A DNA stretch of 6,890 bases from NCBI GenBank assembly GCA_018383375.1, contig JAHAWW010000182.1, positions 1 to 6,890 of the forward strand, in the 5' to 3' direction. The position numbers and the translations under genes are program-made. The notes beneath the pieces are model-generated. The model searched no databases and was not told where the DNA came from. It worked only from the letters and a program-made list of their open reading frames with translations. Source of the DNA: Prevotellamassilia sp. Lineage in GTDB: Bacteria > Bacteroidota > Bacteroidia > Bacteroidales > Bacteroidaceae. Shown one piece after another: positions 1 to 6,144 of this stretch; the stretch's first letter is position 1; every line of letters begins with the position of its first letter.

Positions 1-243
1 AACAAGGAGGAAATGTCAAGAAATGGGCGGAAACTAACCTTGGAAGGGCTGAGACACCTCCGCAAATAAAAGGCATAAGCCACATCTTATTTGGCACGCT
101 CGGCTCAATCATTGCGCCAAAACCTACCATTCTTGCGCCAATGAAGGGGATAGTTTAGCCATTCTCCCAATTTATTTTTCTCACTCAAGCTCCATTTTTG
201 GGGTTATTTAACGCAAATCGGCCATCAAAGATGACTTTCTGCC
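1..243. other. Upstream stretch with no assignable gene
   Basis: No gene can be named here. Two plus-strand frames are open from the left edge. Frame 1 runs to a TAA at 67-69 and would give a basic 22-residue tail ending in RHLRK. Frame 3 runs to a TAG at 156-158 and would give about 51 residues containing the near-repeat IIAPKPT/ILAPMKG. Either could be the 3' end of a gene that starts to the left, but neither resembles a family I know, and the two exclude each other over most of their length. From about 160 to 243 the sequence is AT-rich and looks intergenic. No tRNA, riboswitch or factor-independent terminator was recognised. Confidence 0.5.
112..141. repeat. 9-bp direct repeat with 21-bp period
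   Basis: TTGCGCCAA occurs at 112-120 and again at 133-141. The start-to-start distance is 21 bp, about two helical turns, so a bound protein would meet both copies on the same face of the DNA. A few flanking bases also match at the same offset (C at 106/127, AT at 108-109/129-130). The ends of each copy (TTG...CAA) are mutually inverted, as in many half-operators. The role is unknown. The same 21-bp spacing equals seven codons in the open frame 3, so a coding repeat is an alternative explanation. Confidence 0.4.
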
Positions 244-251
244 TACTTTTG
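244..251 (+). promoter_or_regulatory. Candidate Bacteroidetes -7 box for the CotH-like gene
   Basis: TACTTTTG fits the Bacteroidetes primary-sigma -7 consensus TAnnTTTG at every fixed base. It would place the transcript start near 256-259 and give a leader of roughly 45 bases before the ATG at 301. No TTTG -33 element is visible 19-21 bases upstream, so the call rests on the -7 box alone. The box overlaps an inverted repeat, CTTTTG at 246-251 and CAAAAG at 257-262 with a 5-base loop, which could serve as an operator or be incidental. Confidence 0.35.
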
Positions 252-300
252 CTGTACAAAAGACTTAACGCAACCTTATCTCCCGTACTATTTGCTTCGT

Positions 301-1863
301 ATGAAAAATTATACTCACGACTTACCCAAAGCGGCAAGCGTGTGGCTGTTGTGCCTATTTACGGTCTGTCAAATGGCACACGCCGGTGGGTTGACGCTCT
401 CAAGAACGTCCCTCTCAATATCTTCTGACGAGGTCGTTTCGGCGACGTTTACCGACACCATTGCCCAACTTGCCGCTTTCAACATTCCGCTTTTCATCGT
501 CACCACCTCCGACGGCAAAGACCCAACCTTCGACACCCTCGAGCCGCCGCCCGGCATCGTGCCCATCGGCATCACCAACAACGAATACTGCAGGGCACGC
601 CTGGTTATGCTCATGGCCGGCGACACCGTCTACGACAGTGGCTTATTGGCGGCCGACACCGCCGGTATGGAAATAAAGGTGAGGGGTAACGCCACAGCCC
701 GAACCAGCCCGGAGGCGCCGCCCTACCGCATCAAGCTGGACCAGAAATTCGACTTGTTTCAACGACCCGACAGCACCTTCAAAACTAAATCATACGTCCT
801 GCTCAATAGGTTTGCCTCGAACGGCGCAGTCTATCACGTGGCCAATATTATTGGCGAAATGGTGCGCGAAGACTGGCAGCCCGACATCTGCTATTGCAAC
901 TTGATAATGAACGGCCGCTATCTGGGACTCTATTGCCTCTCCGACCCCGTCAAGGAGGGCACACACCACGTGAACATCACCCAATCGGGCTTCATTGTGG
1001 AGTTTGACGCTTATTGGTGGGTAGACCCCGAGGCCGTGTCGTTCGAGTCGTTACTCTTCGGTGGCGGCCAACGCTTCACCTTCAAATATCCCGACATAGA
1101 CTATGTGCAAGAAGCACGTCTGGAAGAAATATCGTCCTATGTACACGGCTTTGAACAGGCGTTGGTCGACAGCGGCGACATCGCAGAATGGATTGACATA
1201 GAGTCGTATGCACGTTGGTTGCTCTGTCACGACATTCTCGGCACGGTTGACCCTGCCGGCTCTAACCTCTTTATGTATAAAACGACTCTCGACCCGGCCA
1301 ATCCGCAATCGACGAAGATGAAGATGGGGCCGATTTGGGATTTCGACGCTTGTATGGCACAGCAAGTGGTGGGCGACGACTGGTCTTGGATACACCGCGA
1401 ATATGCACGGTTTTTCTACTACGAACGACTGTTGCAGCGCAGCGATTTCCAGACGTGCTTCATCAACAACTGGGAGCGCGTGAGCAGCCGCCTGTATGAC
1501 GAGGTGACAGACTCCATCGGCAAGGTGCTGGAACGCGAAAGCGAGGCCATCAACGTGAGCCGACACCTATCGGGAAAGGGCAATACGGCAGCGGAGCGTC
1601 TGCAGAGAATAAAAGATTGGCTCAGCCATCGCATCGAGTGGATAGACGACAACATCATGACGGTGTCGGGCATCGAAAACGTGGTCGGCGGCTTGTCAAA
1701 TGCAGTGCGGCTCGACGTACTCGACCTCCACGGCCGACTGCTTTGTCAAACACAGCCCAACGCCGACCTCAACCACACGACACTGCCGCGAGGCTGCTAT
1801 CTTTTCCGCTTCATTGGCCAAGACGGCACCATCATAAAGGCGGGCAAGTTTCTCAAGAAATAA
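301..1863 (+). CDS. Secreted CotH-family protein with T9SS type A sorting domain
   Basis: Predicted 520-residue exported protein. The ATG at 301 is preferred over the in-frame TTG at 292 because it opens directly into a signal peptide: an N-terminal Lys, a hydrophobic core at about 12-24 (VWLLCLFTV) and an AHA|GG cleavage site after residue 28. Residues about 120-450 match the CotH family, an atypical protein-kinase fold known from Bacillus spore coats. Visible features are IKVRGN (125-130), PYRIKLD (141-147), the NGRYLGLY strand (204-211), HD at 310-311 and the GPIWDFD signature (343-349) carrying the likely metal-binding or catalytic Asp residues. Residues about 60-120 form a beta-rich lead-in without a recognised name. 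Residues about 465-520 look like a T9SS type A C-terminal signal: VLDLHGRL, then LPRGCYLF, ending in GKFLKK. Export across the inner membrane by Sec and across the outer membrane by T9SS, with surface anchoring or release, is inferred. The substrate is unknown and kinase activity is not proven. The gene stands alone on this strand and converges on the PBP gene. Confidence 0.85.
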   Translation: MKNYTHDLPKAASVWLLCLFTVCQMAHAGGLTLSRTSLSISSDEVVSATFTDTIAQLAAFNIPLFIVTTSDGKDPTFDTLEPPPGIVPIGITNNEYCRARLVMLMAGDTVYDSGLLAADTAGMEIKVRGNATARTSPEAPPYRIKLDQKFDLFQRPDSTFKTKSYVLLNRFASNGAVYHVANIIGEMVREDWQPDICYCNLIMNGRYLGLYCLSDPVKEGTHHVNITQSGFIVEFDAYWWVDPEAVSFESLLFGGGQRFTFKYPDIDYVQEARLEEISSYVHGFEQALVDSGDIAEWIDIESYARWLLCHDILGTVDPAGSNLFMYKTTLDPANPQSTKMKMGPIWDFDACMAQQVVGDDWSWIHREYARFFYYERLLQRSDFQTCFINNWERVSSRLYDEVTDSIGKVLERESEAINVSRHLSGKGNTAAERLQRIKDWLSHRIEWIDDNIMTVSGIENVVGGLSNAVRLDVLDLHGRLLCQTQPNADLNHTTLPRGCYLFRFIGQDGTIIKAGKFLKK

Positions 1864-1873
1864 GAGTCAACGG

Positions 1874-1949
1874 AAATAAGCGTCATCAACGCAACGAGGA
1901 CCGCAAATCTGCGGTCCTCGTTTTTATGTGTCATTCAAAATAAGCGTCA
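1874..1949. repeat. 12-bp direct repeat flanking the convergent terminator
   Basis: AAATAAGCGTCA occurs at 1874-1885 and 1938-1949, 64 bp apart. The next five bases also agree at three positions. The right copy is the 3' coding end of the PBP gene (minus strand, Asp-Ala-Tyr-Phe then Glu and TGA). The left copy, read on the minus strand, also spells Asp-Ala-Tyr-Phe followed by one codon and TGA, but in a different frame from the PBP gene. The terminator hairpin sits between the copies. A small duplication or insertion event is a plausible origin; chance cannot be excluded. Confidence 0.6.
1895..1925 (+). terminator. Factor-independent terminator of the CotH-like gene
   Basis: An 11-bp perfect GC-rich stem (arms 1895-1905 and 1910-1920) closes a 4-base AATC loop and is followed at once by five T residues (1921-1925). 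It lies 31 bases past the stop codon at 1863. Two flanking A residues pair with the first Ts, as is common in bidirectional terminators. On the minus strand the same hairpin follows the PBP stop by 10 bases but is trailed only by TTGCGTTG, so termination in that direction should be weaker. Confidence 0.9.
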
Positions 1950-4489
1950 GCACCATTAGCATTGTGGGTGTCGTGGCGGGGTGCAGCTTCTTCTTTAGGA
2001 AGATTGGCGGGCTTCTGGCCTGATTGGTCTTCAGACTGAGGCGATGCCGGGAAGTCTTCTCCAAACTCTGTGGTGGCAGCGCTGACACTGTCGCCGGATG
2101 TGGAGTCGTTGTCGGCCGGTGGCGCATAATAGGTGGATTTGTAGCTCGAAGGGTCGAGTCCGGCCGGTGGCGCACCATAGCGTTTGAGATAATGGGGTGC
2201 GAGCTGTGAGTCGTTCAACACCTTGTTCATAAACAAGCCGAAAATGGGCAGGGCCGTACGACTACCTTGTCCGAGGCGGCCTGAGCGGAAGTGTATACTG
2301 CGGTATTCGCCACCCACCCAAGCACCACCGACGAGGGCAGGGGTGACGCCGACAAACCAAGCGTCGGAGTGGTTGTTTGACGTGCCGGTCTTGCCACCGA
2401 AATCAATGCGACCATTGAAGCGTCCGAGGTATGTCGAAGCGCCCAAGGTCTGTGAAGTGCCGCCTGGGTCGCGCACACCGGCCTCAAGCATTTGCTGCAT
2501 ATAGAATGCCGAAGTGGCGTCGAGGGCCTGCTCTGTCTTGGGCTCGGCTTCATAGATGACGTCGCCGTCGCGGTTGACAATACGGGTCACCAATACCGGG
2601 GCTACGTGTAGACCACCATTGGCCACGGTGGCATAAGCATTGACGAGCTCAAAAAGCGACACGTCGCTCGAACCAAGTGGCAGCGAAGGCGTGTTGTCGA
2701 GTTCTGAAGTGATGCCCATCTCGTGGGCGGTCTCGATGACATTGTCGATGCCCACTTCTTTGCCCAACTTCACGGCGATGGTGTTGACACTCTGTGCGAA
2801 GGCCGAGCGCAGGGGAATGTTGGCGTTGCTGAAGCGGCCGTTGGCGTTGTGGGGTTGCCAGATGGTGGTGGTGTCGCGCTTGGCGTCATAGACTTCCTCG
2901 CGGATGTAAGAGTCTTTGAGGCGGGCATCGCTGGGTGTCCATCCTTGCTTCATAGCCGTGGCATAGACAAAGAGCTTAAAGGTCGAACCAGGCTGACGCA
3001 TGGCCTTGACCTTGTCATACTCCCAGGTCTTGTAGTCAATATCGCCGACATAAGCCTTGACGTGGCCGGTGGACGGCTCCATGGCCACAAAGCCCGTATG
3101 CAGATATTTGACCATATAGCGTATGGAGTCCATCGTGCTCATTTGCTCGGTATGGCCGCCGTCATAGTCGAAGAGTTGTACGGCATGGGGCTTGTTGAGA
3201 TAGTGCCAAACGGAGTCTTCACTGTCGGGGAAACGGGCGGTGAGCTGCTTGTAGTAGTTGGTCTGCCGCGCAATATTTTCAATAAACCCTGGTATGGGCT
3301 GACCTTTGGCGTCGCGCCACGGTTCGCCCAGGCCGCGCCAATGGTTGTCGAAACTGCGTTGCACCTGCTGCATCTGTTCTCTGACGGCCTCCTCGGCATA
3401 TTGCTGCATACGCGAGTCAAGGGTGGTGTAGATTTTCAGACCGTCGGTATAGGGGTCGACGTCAGGACAGTTTTCTTTGATATAATCGGCCACGGCCTGA
3501 CGGAAATAGAGGGCTGTGCCGTCATAGACACTCTCGACGGTGTAGTTGAGCTCGATGGGCAGGGCCTTGAGGGAGTCAAGCTGTGCCTTAGTCTGTATGG
3601 CGGCGCGTACGAAATGTTTGGCCATGTCGTCTCTGTGGGCATAGAGGTTGTCAAGCACCACATTGCGGCGCTTTAGGCTCTGCTTGGGATTAATGCGGGG
3701 ATTGTAGGTGGAAGTGGCTTTGAGCATACCCACCAACACGGCGGCTTCCTCGATTTTGAGTTCGGAAGGCTTTTTGTTGAAATAGGTCTTGGCCGCGGTC
3801 TTGATGCCGAATGAGTTGGAACCGAAGTCGACGGTGTTGGCATACATAGTGAGGATGCTGTCTTTCTCGTTGCCCCACTCAAGTTGCACGGCAATGACCA
3901 TCTCTTTGGTCTTCATGATGGCCAATCCCACACCGGGAATTTTGCCGAGCAATCCGGTGCCGTATTTCTTGTCGGTGCGGATTTTGAACATATTCTTCAC
4001 CAACTGCTGCGTGATGGTAGAAGCACCGCGTGCTCGCCCGCCCACAGCGTCTTTGGCCGCAGCCACCATGCCTTGAAAATCAATGCCGCTGTGACTATAG
4101 AAGCGCTCGTCTTCGGTAGAGATAAGGGCCTGGAAGAAGTTCGGACTGATGTCGTTGTAGCCTACGGGTTGGCGGTTTTCAGTATAGAACTTGCCCAGAA
4201 CCTTGCCGTCGGCACTGTAGATGATGGACGCCTCGGGCATGTCGGGGTGCATAATCTCGCTGGTCGAGGGGGATTTGCCGAAAAGCCAAAACAGATTGAC
4301 CATCACGGCAAAGACGTAGAAGAAGAATAAGAAAATGAAGGTGCAAATCAAAACAAACAATTTGAACCACCACTTGTGTCCTTTATAGAGGCCCTTATAC
4401 CAAGAGCCGAAACGGCGGACACAGCGCCATAAGTAAGCAAAAAAGGCTCCAATTCGGCGCAAAATGCCTTTTTTCTCGTTATCACTCAT
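1931..4489 (-). CDS. Bifunctional class A penicillin-binding protein (PBP1A-like)
   Basis: An 852-residue inner-membrane enzyme that polymerises lipid II into glycan strands and cross-links them by D,D-transpeptidation. Order of parts: a basic cytoplasmic tail (1-42), one membrane segment (about 43-70), a GT51 glycosyltransferase domain, a linker, and a transpeptidase domain. GT51 motifs seen are EDERFYSHSG (126-135, with the probable catalytic Glu126), GASTITQQL (155-163, Ala where GG is often seen) and KTKEM...QLE (193-204). Transpeptidase motifs are STFK (502-505, nucleophile Ser502), SVN (567-569) and KTGT (700-703). All key residues are present, so the protein should be active. After about residue 775 it ends in a low-complexity tail rich in Ser, Asp, Pro and Glu. 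The ATG at 4487-4489 is followed directly by a charged start (MSDNEKKG). It lies 168 bases downstream of miaA and has a candidate promoter of its own. The symbol is given at family level; mrcA versus mrcB orthology is not settled by sequence alone. Confidence 0.95.
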   Translation of the reverse strand: MSDNEKKGILRRIGAFFAYLWRCVRRFGSWYKGLYKGHKWWFKLFVLICTFIFLFFFYVFAVMVNLFWLFGKSPSTSEIMHPDMPEASIIYSADGKVLGKFYTENRQPVGYNDISPNFFQALISTEDERFYSHSGIDFQGMVAAAKDAVGGRARGASTITQQLVKNMFKIRTDKKYGTGLLGKIPGVGLAIMKTKEMVIAVQLEWGNEKDSILTMYANTVDFGSNSFGIKTAAKTYFNKKPSELKIEEAAVLVGMLKATSTYNPRINPKQSLKRRNVVLDNLYAHRDDMAKHFVRAAIQTKAQLDSLKALPIELNYTVESVYDGTALYFRQAVADYIKENCPDVDPYTDGLKIYTTLDSRMQQYAEEAVREQMQQVQRSFDNHWRGLGEPWRDAKGQPIPGFIENIARQTNYYKQLTARFPDSEDSVWHYLNKPHAVQLFDYDGGHTEQMSTMDSIRYMVKYLHTGFVAMEPSTGHVKAYVGDIDYKTWEYDKVKAMRQPGSTFKLFVYATAMKQGWTPSDARLKDSYIREEVYDAKRDTTTIWQPHNANGRFSNANIPLRSAFAQSVNTIAVKLGKEVGIDNVIETAHEMGITSELDNTPSLPLGSSDVSLFELVNAYATVANGGLHVAPVLVTRIVNRDGDVIYEAEPKTEQALDATSAFYMQQMLEAGVRDPGGTSQTLGASTYLGRFNGRIDFGGKTGTSNNHSDAWFVGVTPALVGGAWVGGEYRSIHFRSGRLGQGSRTALPIFGLFMNKVLNDSQLAPHYLKRYGAPPAGLDPSSYKSTYYAPPADNDSTSGDSVSAATTEFGEDFPASPQSEDQSGQKPANLPKEEAAPRHDTHNANGADAYFE

Positions 4490-4508
4490 ATTATATATTG
4501 ACTAACGC

Positions 4509-4539
4509 CGGCGGCTTTCAGACAAAAACGTACCCGCCG
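4509..4539 (-). promoter_or_regulatory. GC-rich inverted repeat in the PBP gene leader
   Basis: CGGCGG at 4509-4514 pairs with CCGCCG at 4534-4539 across a 19-base, T-rich loop (minus-strand sense). It begins 20 bases upstream of the PBP start codon, so it would form in the 5' leader of a transcript from either the local candidate promoter or miaA read-through. It could affect mRNA stability or translation. It lacks the U-run of a terminator. Function is inferred only. Confidence 0.3.
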
Positions 4540-4593
4540 ACTGGGTAAACAAAAGCCCAACTGCCAGGCATGTCGGGCTATGGTTGAAAGCGA

Positions 4594-4614
4594 GGGCATG
4601 CCCCTTGTGAAGGG
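4594..4614. repeat. Adjacent palindromes in the miaA-PBP gap
   Basis: GGGCATGCCC (4594-4603) is a perfect 10-bp palindrome. It abuts a small hairpin, CCCTT (4602-4606) and AAGGG (4610-4614) with a 3-base loop. No T-run follows on the minus strand, so this is not a canonical terminator for miaA. It may be a binding site, an attenuating structure or nothing. Confidence 0.3.
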
Positions 4615-4634
4615 CGGTTGTATGATTTCTTGTG

Positions 4635-4642
4635 CAAATGTA
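4635..4642 (-). promoter_or_regulatory. Candidate Bacteroidetes -7 box for the PBP gene
   Basis: On the minus strand this reads TACATTTG, matching TAnnTTTG at every fixed base, 15 bases past the miaA stop. The transcript would start near 4628 and carry a leader of about 140 bases before the PBP ATG. No good TTTG -33 element is seen at the expected 19-21-base spacing. It suggests the PBP gene can be transcribed apart from the lpxA-miaA unit. Confidence 0.4.
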
Positions 4643-4657
4643 ACGCGTTCGGACGTT

Positions 4658-5557
4658 TCAGACCCCATTCTCAAGCAAAAATTTCGTTATGCCGTCGCTA
4701 TCTTCGGGGTGAAACCAGTTTACGGAGGTGTCTTTCTGCAGCCACGTCATTTGTTTTTTGGCATAGACGCGGGTGTTGCGGCTGATTTTGTCTAAGGCCT
4801 GCTCAAGACTCCAGAGACCATCGAAATGCGCAAAGAGTTCTTTATACCCCACGGTATTGAGGGCTTTGAGGTGGCGATAGGGCAATAACCGGCGGGCTTC
4901 TTCGACGAGACCCTCAGCCTGCATCTCCCCCACCCTCGCGGCAATGCGTGAAAAAAGTTCGGCACGCTCGCGGCGAAGACCAATTTTCAAGATGCGAAAA
5001 GGTCGCTCTTTGGCCCGGCTTGTTCTGAAGGAAGAAAACGGCTTACCGGTTTGGTGACATATCTCAAGGGCGTGGACGACACGAACAGGGTTGCACAGGT
5101 CACACTCGGCGTGATAGACGGGGTCAAGTAGGGCCAATTCGGCAGCAAGTGCCTCCAGCCCTTCACGCTCAAGGCGTTGCTTCATTTGGTGACGCACCTC
5201 AGGACGGATGTCGGGCATCGCGTCAATGCCACGACAAACAGCGTCGATATAAAGCATAGACCCGCCGGAAAGGATGGCAATATCGCGCTCGGCAAACACT
5301 TGGTCGAGAACGGCCAATGCCTCGGTCTCAAAACGTGCGGCATGATAGGACGCATCAAGCCCGAGCGTGCCGACGAAATAATGCTTGACGCGGCTCAACT
5401 GCTCGGGCTTGGGGGCTGCCGTCCCTATGGGCATATCGCGGTAGATTTGCCGGGAGTCGGCATTGACTATCGGCGTGTGGTATTGCTCAGCCCGCCTGAC
5501 GGCTAAGTAGGTTTTGCCGATACCTGTGGGGCCTGTGATGACAACTAAGGTCTTCAA
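4658..5557 (-). CDS. miaA: tRNA dimethylallyltransferase MiaA
   Basis: Transfers the dimethylallyl group of DMAPP to N6 of A37 in tRNAs that read codons starting with U (i6A37), the first step towards ms2i6A; it acts in the cytoplasm. The 299 residues carry the P-loop GPTGIGKT (9-16), the DSRQIY motif with the likely catalytic Asp34 (34-39; Arg where many families have Met), IGTAAP (44-49), GGSMLYIDAV (98-107), NPVRVVHALEI (156-166), NTVGYKELF (234-242) and the C-terminal KKQMTW (267-272). Length is normal for Bacteroidetes. The start appears to be TTG at 5555-5557: the upstream in-frame stretch to the nearest stop is only four codons with no ATG or GTG, and the next in-frame Met is residue 42, after the P-loop. 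This TTG shares four bases (TTGA) with the stop of the upstream gene, which points to translational coupling. Confidence 0.96.
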   Translation of the reverse strand: MKTLVVITGPTGIGKTYLAVRRAEQYHTPIVNADSRQIYRDMPIGTAAPKPEQLSRVKHYFVGTLGLDASYHAARFETEALAVLDQVFAERDIAILSGGSMLYIDAVCRGIDAMPDIRPEVRHQMKQRLEREGLEALAAELALLDPVYHAECDLCNPVRVVHALEICHQTGKPFSSFRTSRAKERPFRILKIGLRRERAELFSRIAARVGEMQAEGLVEEARRLLPYRHLKALNTVGYKELFAHFDGLWSLEQALDKISRNTRVYAKKQMTWLQKDTSVNWFHPEDSDGITKFLLENGV

Positions 5558-6117
5558 AAATTGTCTTCGGTTATTTCAAAACCTTCGGGGTCGAAGTCTT
5601 CAGAATTGAAAGACTTGTCGCCGAAGAAAAGTTCTTCGTCGTCGATATAGTTTTCGTCGGCCTTGGCTTTCTTGCCCTTAGGCGCAACGGGTTCTTCGAC
5701 GGGCATTTCGAGTTGTACGGGCGGTTCGCCACCCTCTCTGACCAGTTCGGCAGCCTCGAGATGCCGACCGGTGATGATTTCTTTGACTTGCAGGAAAAAC
5801 GAGCGGCAAGAGAAGGGGTCGAAAACGTATTCGAGACGTTGGCCTTCTTCGTTAATAAACTCGCTCAACGGCGTGCGCTCCATCAGAAATACGTCTTCCT
5901 CCTCGTTGTCGGGGTCGCTGACGTCTTCGCGTGTGATTTGCACGCCACGCTCCCACTCGTTGTCGCAGACATAGAACGAAGTCATTTGGTCGTCGCTATA
6001 GTTGCAAGCAGCCAAAACGGCTTCGTTGAGGTCGAGGAAAGTGCCGTCGCTGTCGATGAGCAGTTCGCGGAAAAATCCGTCTACCTCTTCAGAAATAAAC
6101 TTTATCCTATAAAGCAT
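5554..6117 (-). CDS. Diverged pRiA4b ORF-3-like acidic protein
   Basis: A 187-residue, strongly acidic protein, probably cytoplasmic, with no signal peptide or membrane segment. Residues 1-115 follow the layout of the pRiA4b ORF-3 family (PF07929, also called IS1096 passenger TnpR-like): a short start strand (MLYRIKF), an IDSDGTFLDLNEAVLAA segment like the family's 'L..LH..I..A' helix, a FYVCDNEW strand, an acidic stretch (65-75), a PLSEFI helix start and a LEYVFDPFSCRSFFLQV strand pair. The usual WRR and DFGD(D)W motifs are missing or changed (VFDPF in place of DFGD), so this is a remote member. Residues 130-187 form a Pro/Lys then Asp/Glu/Phe-rich tail likely to be disordered. It lies 27 bases after lpxA and overlaps miaA by four, so it is co-expressed with both. 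Its function is unknown, and the transposon-derived family name says little about its role here. Confidence 0.8.
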   Translation of the reverse strand: MLYRIKFISEEVDGFFRELLIDSDGTFLDLNEAVLAACNYSDDQMTSFYVCDNEWERGVQITREDVSDPDNEEEDVFLMERTPLSEFINEEGQRLEYVFDPFSCRSFFLQVKEIITGRHLEAAELVREGGEPPVQLEMPVEEPVAPKGKKAKADENYIDDEELFFGDKSFNSEDFDPEGFEITEDNF

Positions 6118-6144
6118 TGCTCGGGTTGTAAAGGGATGAGATGG

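Noticed and set aside
44..63. GGCTGAGA-like stretch resembling part of a TPP riboswitch
   Set aside because: The second conserved half (CTGATC, GGATAATGCC) is absent and the downstream gene is not a thiamine gene.
4..69. AAGGAGG followed by ATG at 13 and an 18-codon frame
   Set aside because: Spacing between the Shine-Dalgarno-like stretch and the ATG is only 2 bases, such sites are not typical for this phylum, and the peptide has no support. It may simply be the tail of a gene that starts to the left.
208..273. 9-bp direct repeat TTAACGCAA at 208-216 and 265-273
   Set aside because: A 9-bp match 57 bases apart in about 300 bases is not rare by chance, and the spacing is not a whole number of helical turns.
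286..294. TACTATTTG just before the CotH-like start as a promoter
   Set aside because: It has one extra base relative to TAnnTTTG and would leave almost no leader; the box at 244-251 fits better.
1051..1566. 171-codon minus-strand frame inside the CotH-like gene
   Set aside because: It is antisense to the conserved CotH core, its composition is His/Val/Ala-rich, and no domain is recognisable.
2723..3676. 317-codon open frame on the plus strand, antisense to the PBP gene
   Set aside because: It lies wholly inside a gene with complete GT51 and transpeptidase motifs. Its product is an odd Val/Gly/His-rich sequence with no family likeness, as expected from the complement of a GC-biased coding frame.
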